DNA of 64,000 nt from Melghirimyces profundicolus (lineage in GTDB: Bacteria; Bacillota; Bacilli; Thermoactinomycetales; DSM-45169). The translations under genes were made by a program, and so were the position numbers. Below, one piece after another: positions 24,808 through 32,700 of the stretch. The DNA is taken from positions 186,001 to 250,000 of the forward strand of contig NZ_QBKR01000001.1 in NCBI RefSeq assembly GCF_003054245.1. The letters run 5' to 3'. The stretch's first letter is position 1, and each line of letters opens with the position of its first letter. The notes below the pieces were generated by a model. It saw only the letters and a program-made list of their open reading frames with translations. It was not told the origin of the DNA and did no database searches.

Positions 24808-24843
24808 CATGGACAAAGGCCCCTTTATGGGCCTTTGTCCATG
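24808..24843 (+). promoter_or_regulatory. Perfect 15-bp inverted repeat upstream of the CBO0543 gene
   Basis: CATGGACAAAGGCCC (24808-24822), loop CTTTAT, then the exact reverse complement (24829-24843). There is no T-run after it. It ends 22 bases before the TTG start of the membrane protein gene. It could be a leader hairpin, a terminator variant or a protein-binding site. Confidence 0.5.
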
Positions 24844-24865
24844 TCAGCTAAAGGGAAGTGATACT

Positions 24866-25312
24866 TTGGCTTTTCTCATATGGTTTCTGATTTGGTGGTT
24901 TATAGGACTTTTGTTGATTGACTGGAAGCATTGGAGAAACGGCTATCCGACTGCTTTAATCGCCAGCCTGGGTTCGTTTCTGTTGGATACCATTTCGATC
25001 GGGGGAAGGAGGGGCTTTTGGAGCTATCAGGATCCCTTTCTTGATGGTTTGTGGCCCAATATCATTTTAAATCTCAGTCTTTATCCAGTGGGTGCCTGGA
25101 TTTATGTTCAACGATTTCCCCGAAAGAAAACCCATCAATGGCTGTGGATTCTTCTGGGCGCGATGATTCTGCTGATCATTGAACTGCATTTAAAGTTATT
25201 TGGGTACATGTCTTATCATAATGGATGGAACATGCTGTATTCCGCTCTAACCAATGTTTTTCTCCTCTTGATGCTTCGATTGCACCACCTCAAAGTGGAA
25301 CAAGAAACATAA
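24866..25312 (+). CDS. CBO0543-family small membrane protein
   Basis: 148 residues with four to five hydrophobic helices (LAFLIWFLIWWFIGLLLIDW, YPTALIASLGSFLLDT, LWPNIILNLSLYPVGAWIYV, WLWILLGAMILLIIELHL, WNMLYSALTNVFLLLML). The pattern matches the CBO0543 family, common in endospore-formers and of unknown function. AAAGGGAAGTG precedes TTG 24866, and hydrophobic sequence begins at once. Upstream in-frame ATGs would add ~60 residues that run through the 15-bp inverted repeat, which I think is not translated. Confidence 0.75.
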   Translation: MAFLIWFLIWWFIGLLLIDWKHWRNGYPTALIASLGSFLLDTISIGGRRGFWSYQDPFLDGLWPNIILNLSLYPVGAWIYVQRFPRKKTHQWLWILLGAMILLIIELHLKLFGYMSYHNGWNMLYSALTNVFLLLMLRLHHLKVEQET

Positions 25313-25316
25313 ATAA

Positions 25317-25366
25317 AGAATCTGGAAAAAACCCTGCCCATTTGAGCAGTTTCCAGATTCTTTTTT
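25317..25366 (+). terminator. Rho-independent terminator
   Basis: AAGAATCTGGAAA pairs with TTTCCAGATTCTT, with an inner CTGC/GCAG pairing, and is followed by TTTT. It closes the CBO0543 gene and may also serve the convergent hydrolase gene. Confidence 0.85.
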
Positions 25367-25399
25367 GTTCGCGGGGGAGTATATGCACCGACAAAAACA

Positions 25400-26305
25400 T
25401 CATTCAGGGCGGATCGCCGGATCTTCCCGTATTATTCTTGAATTGTTTGGTTCCTGCCGGTTCATCCAATCCAATAAAGCGTTGATGGCTGAAGCCGGCT
25501 GTTCAAAGTGAAGCAAACGGTGGCCGAGGTCGGGAAACAAGAGCCATTCTTTTTCTTTCACGGTGAGGGAGTCAAAAAACGAGCGAACGATTTCCGCAGG
25601 AATCAACCGATCCTCTTTACCGCAGAGGCACAGGGTCGGAACCATCACCTTTGCCACGGATCGCATCGCTTCTCCGGTTTGGATCAGAAATTCCTGAATC
25701 CATCGGAACGAATACGTTAAAGGCGTCAGCGGATCCCTTAATTTGGATTGAATATTGTAGGTGATGATCGAATTCACTCTGGGTATTCGTTGGGCTTTTT
25801 TGATGAAAGAATAGGGGTTGACACTGAAGGAAGGGGCCATGTGGCTGAACAAGGAAATCAACCGTTTCACTGAAAGTGGCACATCGAAGTGCAGACCCAA
25901 GGCGGGGGCAGATAAAATGAGACCGTTCACTTGTTTCGGTCGTTGCTGGACGTATCGGATGACGATGAGACCCCCGAGGCTGTGTCCGATCAAGTAGAAG
26001 CGACGGTTTCCGATTTCCTGTCTGAAAACGTGAATCAGTTGATCCAGGTCGTTCAGGTATTCATAAAAGTGGGTAACATGACCGCATTTTCCTTCCGAAC
26101 AGCCAAATCCACGCAGGTCATACGTAATCAAACCGAACCCGTCCCGAGCAAACCGATCTCCCAGATGCTTATACAATCCCAAGTGTTCACCCGCACCGTG
26201 AACCAGTACAGCAACAGACCGGGGGTTGTTGGGAAGCCATATCCGATACCGAAGGTGAATCCCGTCCCATGTGCATAGCCTGTCCTCATGAATCTTAACA
26301 GACAC
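25400..26305 (-). CDS. Alpha/beta hydrolase (monoacylglycerol lipase-like)
   Basis: 301 residues. The nucleophile elbow GHSLGG is in FYLIGHSLGGLIVIRYVQ, the oxyanion region is VLVHGAGEHLGLY, the Asp is probably in LCGKEDRLIPAE, and the His is in FPDLGHRLLHF. The HGAGEH motif and the 'LITYDLRGFGCSEG' block are typical of the Hydrolase_4/monoglyceride lipase group. AGGAGG with eight-base spacing marks GTG 26305 as the start. No signal peptide. Substrate is unknown but is likely a lipid or other ester. Confidence 0.87.
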   Translation of the reverse strand: MSVKIHEDRLCTWDGIHLRYRIWLPNNPRSVAVLVHGAGEHLGLYKHLGDRFARDGFGLITYDLRGFGCSEGKCGHVTHFYEYLNDLDQLIHVFRQEIGNRRFYLIGHSLGGLIVIRYVQQRPKQVNGLILSAPALGLHFDVPLSVKRLISLFSHMAPSFSVNPYSFIKKAQRIPRVNSIITYNIQSKLRDPLTPLTYSFRWIQEFLIQTGEAMRSVAKVMVPTLCLCGKEDRLIPAEIVRSFFDSLTVKEKEWLLFPDLGHRLLHFEQPASAINALLDWMNRQEPNNSRIIREDPAIRPE

Positions 26306-26484
26306 ATCCCTTTCCTCCTGTTGGTTAAGGCTCCACTTCAGTATGTACAAATGGCGGAAAAACCCTTTTCACAGTTTTACCCAACCCAACAGTCAATCTC
26401 TTCAACATAAGGTAAAATTTAAAAGCCATGGAAGTGAAAATAAACGGAAAGAATGACCATGGAATGAGAAAGGAGGGATTAAAA

Positions 26485-26613
26485 ATGACATTCCTGATGA
26501 ATTGGTGGAAGAATGGACGGGTGCTTTTTAAAAATTGGCTGGTTCAGGAATATGCTCGCAGGAGTGGAGAGGCCCATACCTTGCCCAAAAAAATCAAACG
26601 ACCGCAGGATTGA
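26485..26613 (+). CDS. Hypothetical 42-residue basic protein
   Basis: AAAGGAGGG (26470-26478) lies six bases before ATG 26485, a very strong ribosome site for so short a frame. The product (begins MTFLMNWWKNGRVLF) is basic and aromatic-rich with an amphipathic start. I do not recognise a family. It lies upstream of a DUF1657 gene on the same strand. The call rests mainly on the ribosome site. Confidence 0.5.
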   Translation: MTFLMNWWKNGRVLFKNWLVQEYARRSGEAHTLPKKIKRPQD

Positions 26614-26710
26614 TCTCTCGACATGGATGGATCCATGATTACCGGAATAGCCATATTGATAAATGTGTATAATACCCCTTGTCCATCTGAAAAAAATGGA
26701 GGGAATGAAG

Positions 26711-26917
26711 ATGACCGTCGGATCGAAAATCCAGCAAACCGTTGCCAGCGCGGAAGGGGTCGCCGCTAATTTAAGGACCTTTGCACTGGATACGGACAAT
26801 CAGCAGGCCAAACAAATGTACAATCAACTGGCGCAAAACATGGACTCCATTGTCCAACAGTTGAAAAACCGTGAGCAACAAGTGATGACAGAAGAACCTC
26901 AGTACAAGCAACAGTAA
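26711..26917 (+). CDS. DUF1657 family protein
   Basis: 68 residues, the usual size. MTVGSKIQQTVASAEGVAAN leads into LRTFALDTDNQQAKQMYNQL and ends with a helical, Gln-rich tail. It is predicted to be fully alpha-helical. DUF1657 genes occur in spore-forming Bacillales, often beside spoVA-type operons; function is unknown. GGAGGG six bases upstream fixes ATG 26711. Followed by a strong terminator. Confidence 0.8.
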   Translation: MTVGSKIQQTVASAEGVAANLRTFALDTDNQQAKQMYNQLAQNMDSIVQQLKNREQQVMTEEPQYKQQ

Positions 26918-26919
26918 CA

Positions 26920-26966
26920 ATGAACCCATCCCCTTTCCTTGGAAGGAAGGGGGATGGGTTCATTTG
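26920..26966 (+). terminator. Rho-independent terminator
   Basis: A ~20-bp near-perfect stem (ATGAACCCATCCCC... GGGGGATGGGTTCAT) sits directly after the DUF1657 gene, followed by TTTGG. Confidence 0.75.
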
Positions 26967-27068
26967 GGGTCCCCGCCCCCGGAATGAACATCAATCATAA
27001 GTTTGGACGGGTGGTGACGAGTCGCGGTTGAACAAGCTGACCGACAGAAGCCGGGGGGAGGTCAGGAT

Positions 27069-27617
27069 ATGGGTATGACGATTGAAAAAAAGATATTGGC
27101 GTTGGTTACGGGGAGAAGTTCCCATTTTTTTCGCGGCCGGCCCGGACGATCGGGGAAAGATGGCTTTTCTCCTGGGAAAAACAGGGGATGGTATGACTCA
27201 TCAGCTGAACGACCATCTCAGGATCATCGTTCACCCCTGATACATTCAAAACTGTACATGAGCGGTGATGAGGGGGCCGGGGCTCTGGTGGCGGCTGCTT
27301 TGGATATCCGTCATCCCACTGAAATTTCCGTGGAGGCCTTGGCCGAGTGGGGGAGGAAAAGGGGCGTGGATTGGTCCCGGCCGGGCCGTATCTGGGAAGC
27401 CGGCCCCAATCACGCCGGCGTGACCGTTTATTTCTGCGGCGTTGTCGGTGATCCGGCCATCGTGGAACGGGCTCTTTTGCACATCATTCAACTGGCCGGA
27501 GCGAGTCCTTACTCCTGGGAAATGATCCGTTTGATACAGCGGGCCCGGGGAGTCTGTTCCTGGGAAGATTTCATGGATGCCTGCCCCCTGCTGCTCCGTT
27601 CCTTCAGGGAGGTTTAA
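27069..27617 (+). CDS. DUF3189-like protein with uncertain N-terminus
   Basis: The C-terminal ~125 residues align by eye with the next gene: KLYMSGDEGAGALVAAALDI with HIIYQCYGSAHSSVIAAAIH, and VIVERALLHIIQLAGASPYSW-type sequence with its ALRCIRSMLEILGEDPLQY. This is therefore a diverged DUF3189 paralogue. The first ~55 residues look like a wrong frame. A strong GGGGGAGG supports ATG 27069, yet the neighbouring frame (27082-27240) gives a more protein-like stretch (EVPIFFAAGPDDRGKMAFLL) ending in TGA that overlaps CTG 27237. An A7 run at about 27085 could account for a frame change. The true start may be near 27237-27258. Function unknown. Confidence 0.55.
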   Translation: MGMTIEKKILALVTGRSSHFFRGRPGRSGKDGFSPGKNRGWYDSSAERPSQDHRSPLIHSKLYMSGDEGAGALVAAALDIRHPTEISVEALAEWGRKRGVDWSRPGRIWEAGPNHAGVTVYFCGVVGDPAIVERALLHIIQLAGASPYSWEMIRLIQRARGVCSWEDFMDACPLLLRSFREV

Positions 27618-27620
27618 CAG

Positions 27621-28070
27621 GTGCATATCATCTACCAGTGTTACGGCAGCGCCCACTCCTCGGTGATCGCTGCCGCGATTCATCTCGGAAAACTGCCGTC
27701 GGATCGTCTCCCTTCCGTGAAAGAAGTGTTGGAACTTCCGGATTTCGACTGGGCGGAAGATCGGACCATCGGCACCCTGTTTTACAAAGGCCGGGACGAA
27801 AACGGGCATGCGGTTTACACCCTCGGACTCGGGAGGGAGTGGAGGGCCGCACTCCGATGCATCCGATCGATGTTGGAGATCCTCGGAGAGGATCCCCTTC
27901 AATACCGTTTGGTCCACGCCTTGGATTGCATCACCTTGACGACGAAAGTGGGCGGCGCCCTGTCCCGGAGGTACGGGCTGTGCTTCCTGGGCCGGCCCCT
28001 TGCCGCCTGGGGCATCCGTAAGAGCTACCCCCGTCTCCTCGAACTGGTTTGCTCGATTAAAGGGAAATGA
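27621..28070 (+). CDS. DUF3189 family protein
   Basis: 149 residues. It begins MHIIYQCYGSAHSSVIAAAI, followed by KEVLELPDFDW, TLFYKGRDENGHAVYTLGLG and a helical C-terminal half. This matches the DUF3189 family found in spore-forming Firmicutes, whose function is unknown. GGGAGG eight bases before GTG 27621 fixes the start. It lies three bases after a diverged paralogue, so the two are a tandem pair in one transcript. Confidence 0.8.
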   Translation: MHIIYQCYGSAHSSVIAAAIHLGKLPSDRLPSVKEVLELPDFDWAEDRTIGTLFYKGRDENGHAVYTLGLGREWRAALRCIRSMLEILGEDPLQYRLVHALDCITLTTKVGGALSRRYGLCFLGRPLAAWGIRKSYPRLLELVCSIKGK

Positions 28071-28233
28071 GTGGATCCTGGGCGTGTTTCAAAACAAAAA
28101 ACCAAACCCATACAGCGTGCATAGGTTATGGGCGTGTCACCCAGGTACTTTCCCACGCCGCTTCCACGGCCTTGCTCGAAACAAACCTGTCGTAAGCTCT
28201 CGTTAAGGGAATGTCGGACTGATCGCGTGAACG

Positions 28234-28281
28234 AAAAAAGACGGCTGAACCGGGCACAACACCTGCGGTACAGCCGTCTTA
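28234..28281 (-). terminator. Rho-independent terminator of selC
   Basis: On the minus strand AAGACGGCTG (28280-28271) pairs with CAGCCGTCTT (28248-28239), followed by TTTT. It begins four bases beyond the tRNA 3' end. Confidence 0.88.
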
Positions 28282-28284
28282 AAG

Positions 28285-28381
28285 TGGCGGGAACGTGTGG
28301 GAATCGAACCCACCGGAGACGTCACGCGCCTCCCGCACGGTTTTGAAGACCGGGGGGGACACCAGTACCCCATCCGCTCCC
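28285..28381 (-). tRNA. selC: Selenocysteine tRNA, anticodon UCA
   Basis: On the minus strand a 97-base tRNA runs from GGGAGCGG to GTTCCCGCCA, with the CCA encoded. The anticodon loop CTTCAAA contains TCA (28346-28344), which reads UGA. The long variable arm (TGCGGGAGGCGCGTGACGTC), the GGTTCGATTCC T-arm and the long D-arm are the marks of tRNA-Sec. It is flanked by its own promoter and terminator. It is the adaptor for UGA decoding in selD and the osmC-like gene of this window. Confidence 0.95.
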
Positions 28382-28398
28382 ATGTGGGGACGGAAAAT

Positions 28399-28428
28399 AT
28401 CATACCACAAACGGGGGCGGGGTGCCAA
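28399..28428 (-). promoter_or_regulatory. Promoter of selC
   Basis: On the minus strand TTGGCA (28428-28423) and TATGAT (28404-28399) are spaced 18 bases apart. The -10 lies about 17 bases before the tRNA 5' end. Confidence 0.6.
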
Positions 28429-28547
28429 AGCCTTTCAGCGCAAAGGAAGGAATGATGTTTCCGCTTTTCCTGTTGGTCATTTCTTAATATAATGGGGATC
28501 AGTGTCATGCCAGTTCGGACTGGGCCAAGCGGGGGTGGATGGACGAC

Positions 28548-30122
28548 GTGAGACGATTGGGAGTTTCATTGATCCTTTTATTATGGGTGTTCGGCGCTGT
28601 GCCGGCGGGGGCCGCCGACGGGGACCACGAACGGTACGGGGTGGCGCTTCAGGTCGACTACCCGGTGAAAGTCGGCAAAAAGACCGGGATGAAGGTAAAG
28701 GCGCGACTGAAGGGCGTGACGAAGAGAAACCGGATTCGGGGAGAGTGGACCGTTAAAGCCGATGGGGAAGAAATGACGGTGCCCCACGGGAAAAAGAAGG
28801 GCCCCGAAAAACCGGTCCGCTTCGGCGGTACGGTCGCCGACCGGCTGAAAGACGGGAAAAAGGTGTCCGTCACTGCCACCTTCCGGGGTACAATCGATGG
28901 GAAAAAGGTCCGCCTGTCCACGACCCGGGGCGTAACCCCACCGAAAGTCAAAGTCCGGGTGCGTTGCAGGGGGGACCGGGTGGAGGTCGGCGGAACATTG
29001 ACCCGGACGAAGAAGGCTTCCGGCCGCTGGACGTTTGAAGTATTTCCTTCGGGGAAGGAGAAGCCCTTGGACCGTTATTCTTCCGATGAAATGACCGGGC
29101 CGTCTCACCATGTCTTCCTGAAACGGCCCGATGGCCCCTTCGAGGCCCGGGTGACCGTGGATGGTACGGTGGGGAGGGAAGTCCACGGCGACCTGTTCGG
29201 AAAAGAGGGCGGCCGGTTTGAAGAAGCCGCCGGTCAGGTTTCCCTCCGGAGCGGTTGCCCGGAGGGAACCGGGGGGAGTGTCGACGAGTCCTCCACCCGG
29301 GCCCTCCGGATCCGGGCGGATCATCAAGTGCTGCTCGGGAAAAAAATTCAGGACCTGTGGATCGAAGTGTCGGACAGCGAAGTTCGGGGCGTTCAGATGA
29401 AAGGGACCCTGGATACGGAAGAGAAGGCTGTCGGGATCTGGCGCTTTTATTACCGTTATCCCGACAAAGTGAGGCTTCCCGGCGGGAAAGAGAAAAACGT
29501 GATCCGAAAGGGGGTCCTGGCGTCCAACAAAGGCGTGGTGGAGCTCCCCATGCGAAGGAAAGACGAATACCATGTCATCGTGGACTTCCAGGGCACCGTC
29601 GGGGGCCAAAAGGTCCATGTGAAAGAACCCTATCATTTCAGCATCCCCCGGGTCATGCAAAAAGCGGACCCGGCGGCCGATCCTTCCTTCACCGTGATCG
29701 AAGCGGTGATCACCGGCCGCAAGGTGGAAGGGCGTTGGATGATGGCCATTGCCCGGCCCGACGGGAAAATCCTCTACCTCCATGAGGGAAAGCCCCGCTT
29801 CACCGTGAAATTGCCGGAAGGAAGATACCTCCTCAAAACCGTCTTTTACGGAAAAGTGGACGGGTTGACAATGGCGATGCAAGAGTCCAAATCGCTTGTC
29901 ATAAAGGAAAAGGACCGGGATACATATCTCGTTCCGGGCAAGAACAATGAACTGCGGACCTATGAGGAAGGGGTCAGCGCTGTGAGGGGGATGCGCCGGA
30001 GCGGACGGCTGTCCGAGTCCGACCACACCTACTCTGCCCGCGCCGGCGCCTACAGCGGAGGGACCGCCGCGCTGCTGGTGATCATCGGGCTGGCGGTTTA
30101 TCGAAAACGGAAACTGTCGTGA
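28548..30122 (+). CDS. Hypothetical secreted, membrane-anchored multi-domain protein
   Basis: 524 residues. There is a signal peptide (VRRLGVSLILLLWVFGAVPA, cleavage near AGA-AD) and a C-terminal membrane helix (GGTAALLVIIGLAVY) followed by RKRKLS, the topology of a cell-surface protein. Between them lie about four repeated beta-rich units, each with a 'GRWTFEVF', 'GIWRFYYRYPD' or 'GRWMMAIARPDGK' strand and a following 'V-FKGTV(D/G)GKKV' strand (TFRGTIDGKKVRL, DFQGTVGGQKVHV, VFYGKVDGLTMAM), suggesting Ig-like tandem domains. No catalytic motif is visible. GGGGGTGG is nine bases before GTG 28548; ATG 28539 would have no spacing. Function unknown. Confidence 0.75.
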   Translation: MRRLGVSLILLLWVFGAVPAGAADGDHERYGVALQVDYPVKVGKKTGMKVKARLKGVTKRNRIRGEWTVKADGEEMTVPHGKKKGPEKPVRFGGTVADRLKDGKKVSVTATFRGTIDGKKVRLSTTRGVTPPKVKVRVRCRGDRVEVGGTLTRTKKASGRWTFEVFPSGKEKPLDRYSSDEMTGPSHHVFLKRPDGPFEARVTVDGTVGREVHGDLFGKEGGRFEEAAGQVSLRSGCPEGTGGSVDESSTRALRIRADHQVLLGKKIQDLWIEVSDSEVRGVQMKGTLDTEEKAVGIWRFYYRYPDKVRLPGGKEKNVIRKGVLASNKGVVELPMRRKDEYHVIVDFQGTVGGQKVHVKEPYHFSIPRVMQKADPAADPSFTVIEAVITGRKVEGRWMMAIARPDGKILYLHEGKPRFTVKLPEGRYLLKTVFYGKVDGLTMAMQESKSLVIKEKDRDTYLVPGKNNELRTYEEGVSAVRGMRRSGRLSESDHTYSARAGAYSGGTAALLVIIGLAVYRKRKLS

Positions 30123-30131
30123 TTTTACCCA

Positions 30132-30163
30132 GCCGCTTTCCATTGTGAAGGCGGCAGTTTTAT
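30132..30163 (+). terminator. Rho-independent terminator
   Basis: GCCGCTTTC and GAAGGCGGC form an imperfect stem, followed by AGTTTTATTT. It closes the secreted-protein gene. Confidence 0.7.
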
Positions 30164-30201
30164 TTAACAGAGTAATACTTACATTTAAATTTGTTGGATT
30201 A

Positions 30202-30232
30202 TTGACAAAATAAGATCCATACGTTAGTATGC
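30202..30232 (+). promoter_or_regulatory. Promoter with operator-like palindrome upstream of the metallo-hydrolase operon
   Basis: TTGACA (30202-30207), a 17-base spacer and TAGTAT (30225-30230) form a strong SigA-type promoter. CATAC-GTTA-GTATG (30219-30232) is a palindrome overlapping the -10, and a wider ATACGT... ACGTAT symmetry surrounds it. A repressor site is likely, but no regulator gene is adjacent. Confidence 0.7.
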
Positions 30233-30309
30233 CAGTACGTATCGGTATCTTCCAAGGAATATAGACTCCTTGGACCTTTTTCATCTGGAAAAAAGGGAAA
30301 GGGGGGTTG

Positions 30310-31434
30310 ATGGTGAAAGTCTTGGATTCTAACGCTCTTTTTCAAAAAATTACCTTTTTTGAGGAAGCGCATGCGGATCCCAATCCGGGAAGACAGCTGG
30401 AACGGATCCGTGAGGCCGTCCCCAGGTTCAAGGAATGGTTTAAGGCGACCGGAAAAGCGACCGCTTTCCACTCCTATGATCTGATCACGCTCCCATACCC
30501 CAAGAAATATGCCCTTTGGCGCGCTGCATGGTCCCCCGTCGCCTATATCTGGTTTACCAACCGGATGTTTATTGTCCAATGGGAAGCGGAAGGTCGGGTG
30601 TGGACGCTCTTAAATGAACCGACCGAGTATGAACTGGCTTCCAACACTCCCTATTTTGCGGACCAGATCCGCAAGTACGGTCAGTTTCTGAGTCACACTC
30701 TGCTTTCGTACCGGTATCAAACGGTGGAGCAGCACCTGGAATCCGTCGGGCTCCGCCCCGAGGACGTGGATTTCATCACCTTTGATCACCTCCACACCCA
30801 GGACGTTCGACGGTGGTTGGGAACGACCCGACCCCAGCCGGACATCAGTCCGGATGCTCCGGTCAAGGCCTATTTCCCCCATGCCAAACTGATTGTCCAA
30901 CGCAAGGAGTGGGACATCCTTCCACATCTCCATCCCCTTCAGAAAATCTGGTATCAACCGGAAAAGTTTGAGGACATCTTGGAGGACCGCCTTCTGTTTA
31001 TCGATGGAGACGTCCTTTTGGGTCCGGGGGTGGCTTTGATGTGGACGCCCGGCCATACCCAGGGCAACCATTCCCTGGTGGTGAACACGGATACGGGGAT
31101 TTGGGTTTCCAGTGAGAACGGCGTGGCGGCGGAATGCTACGCTCCCCGGGAAAGCGGGATTCCCGGCCTTCGGCGGTATGCGGAGAAAACCGGGTTTGAA
31201 GTGGTGTTGAACGCCAATACCATTGAAAATACCTCCCGTCAATACAACTCGATGGTTCAGGAGAAGCTCGTGGCCGACCCCTGTGAGAACCATCCCCGGA
31301 TACCGCAATTTTTCCCGAGTTCGGAGCTCAGGGGACATCTGTTCGCTCCGGGAACCAAGCCCTCCCATCAGCACAAGCGGGTGGCGTTCGGAACGATCGT
31401 CCGTCCGGGCGGGAAGGGAACCCTGGCGAAATGA
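30310..31434 (+). CDS. Metallo-beta-lactamase-fold hydrolase
   Basis: 374 residues. The MBL fold is indicated by the metal-site region FITFDHLHTQDVRRWLG (a variant of the usual HxHxDH), LMWTPGHTQGNHSLVV with the second His, and a later NANTIENTS segment. Related long MBL proteins occur with dehydrogenases in small-molecule catabolism, but I cannot name the substrate. AAAGGGGGG precedes ATG 30310. The stop overlaps the next gene's start by four bases (ATGA), so the two are translationally coupled and probably act in one pathway. Confidence 0.82.
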   Translation: MVKVLDSNALFQKITFFEEAHADPNPGRQLERIREAVPRFKEWFKATGKATAFHSYDLITLPYPKKYALWRAAWSPVAYIWFTNRMFIVQWEAEGRVWTLLNEPTEYELASNTPYFADQIRKYGQFLSHTLLSYRYQTVEQHLESVGLRPEDVDFITFDHLHTQDVRRWLGTTRPQPDISPDAPVKAYFPHAKLIVQRKEWDILPHLHPLQKIWYQPEKFEDILEDRLLFIDGDVLLGPGVALMWTPGHTQGNHSLVVNTDTGIWVSSENGVAAECYAPRESGIPGLRRYAEKTGFEVVLNANTIENTSRQYNSMVQEKLVADPCENHPRIPQFFPSSELRGHLFAPGTKPSHQHKRVAFGTIVRPGGKGTLAK

Positions 31435-32666
31435 AGGGGGTGGTGTTCGATTTTGCCCTCCCTCGCTCCGCTCTTCCATACCTTGCCACGAAGGCATTGG
31501 GCAACTATGTGCCTTCTCTGGGTTATGGACCGGGATCCGTGCTGAGACTGAGGGAGGTCTCCGAACCTTCTTTGCCGGGACCCCGGTGGATCAAGGTGAA
31601 GCCGGTTCTTTCCGGTGTCTGCGGTACCGACATGGGCGCCATCTTTTTTAAGACCTCTCCTGCTCTCACCCCCTTCAACACATTCCCCTCCGTTCTCGGA
31701 CACGAGACCGTCGGGGTGGTGACGGAAGTGGGGGAAGGCGTGAGATCCCTGAAAAAAGGCCAGCGGGTGACCATCGATCCCTTTTTTTCCTGTGAAGCGC
31801 GTGGTGTGGCCTCTCACTGCCCCGCCTGCCGGGAGGGGTTGCACTGCCTTTGTCGGCATTCCGCCGACACCACCGTCATTCCCCCGGGGATGCTGCTGGG
31901 ATTTTGCCGTGGGCTGCCGGGGGCGTGGAGTGAACGGATCACGGTGCATGAGACGATGGCGATTCCGCTTTCGGATGAGATATCCGATGAACTGGGCGTG
32001 ATGATGGAGCCGTTGGCCGTCGGCCTTCACGCGGTGTTGCGGCGTCCACCTTCGGCGGGGGACCACGTGTTGGTGATCGGTGGCGGAATGATCGCCTATA
32101 CGGTGATCGCGGCTCTCCGCCTGCTGGGGAACGACTGCCGGATTACCCATTACAGTTTGCTCCCCCACCAAAGGGAGATGGCCCTCCGGATGGGAGCGGA
32201 CCAAGCATTTATCGACCGTGGGGAACTGGAAGCCCATGTGTTGAGTCTCCCTGTCACTTCCAAGTACAAGCCGATCATCGGCCCCCATGTGTATACGGGG
32301 GGGTTTGATGGGGTGTTCGACTGCATCGGCAGTCCGAAGAGTCTCGACGATGCTCTGCGGTTTACCCGCGAACGCGGTTTTGTCACGGTGGTGGGTCTCT
32401 CGGGTGAAATCCGCAAGCTGGACCTGAGTTTTATCTGGATGAAGGAATTGTCCATCATCGGGACGGTGGGTTACGGACGGGAAGATTGGAAGGGGAGATC
32501 TCTATCCACCTATCAGTTGCTGCTGGAGCTTCTCTCACAGGGCACGAATCTTCCCCTGGAGGAACTGATCACCCATGAGTTTTCCTTGGATCGTTACAGG
32601 GAAGCCATCGCGGCCAATGTCCACCGAGGTCGATACGAATCGATCAAGACGGTATTCCGGATTTGA
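31431..32666 (+). CDS. Zinc-dependent medium-chain alcohol dehydrogenase
   Basis: 411 residues. It has the catalytic zinc Cys in SGVCGTDMG, LGHETVGVVTEVGEG with the His-Glu ligands, a structural zinc-like lobe with spaced Cys (CPACREGLHCLCRH), and a Rossmann domain with VLVIGGGMIAYTVIAAL. It would oxidise an alcohol or reduce an aldehyde with NAD(P). The ~35-residue N-terminal extension and a longer zinc-lobe insertion make it somewhat larger than the 340-350 residues usual in the family. It is coupled to the metallo-hydrolase gene. Substrate unknown. A repeat element begins 34 bases after the stop. Confidence 0.87.
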   Translation: MKGVVFDFALPRSALPYLATKALGNYVPSLGYGPGSVLRLREVSEPSLPGPRWIKVKPVLSGVCGTDMGAIFFKTSPALTPFNTFPSVLGHETVGVVTEVGEGVRSLKKGQRVTIDPFFSCEARGVASHCPACREGLHCLCRHSADTTVIPPGMLLGFCRGLPGAWSERITVHETMAIPLSDEISDELGVMMEPLAVGLHAVLRRPPSAGDHVLVIGGGMIAYTVIAALRLLGNDCRITHYSLLPHQREMALRMGADQAFIDRGELEAHVLSLPVTSKYKPIIGPHVYTGGFDGVFDCIGSPKSLDDALRFTRERGFVTVVGLSGEIRKLDLSFIWMKELSIIGTVGYGREDWKGRSLSTYQLLLELLSQGTNLPLEELITHEFSLDRYREAIAANVHRGRYESIKTVFRI

Positions 32667-32700
32667 AGACAGGGGGGACGAAGACGAAAGACGGACGGTC

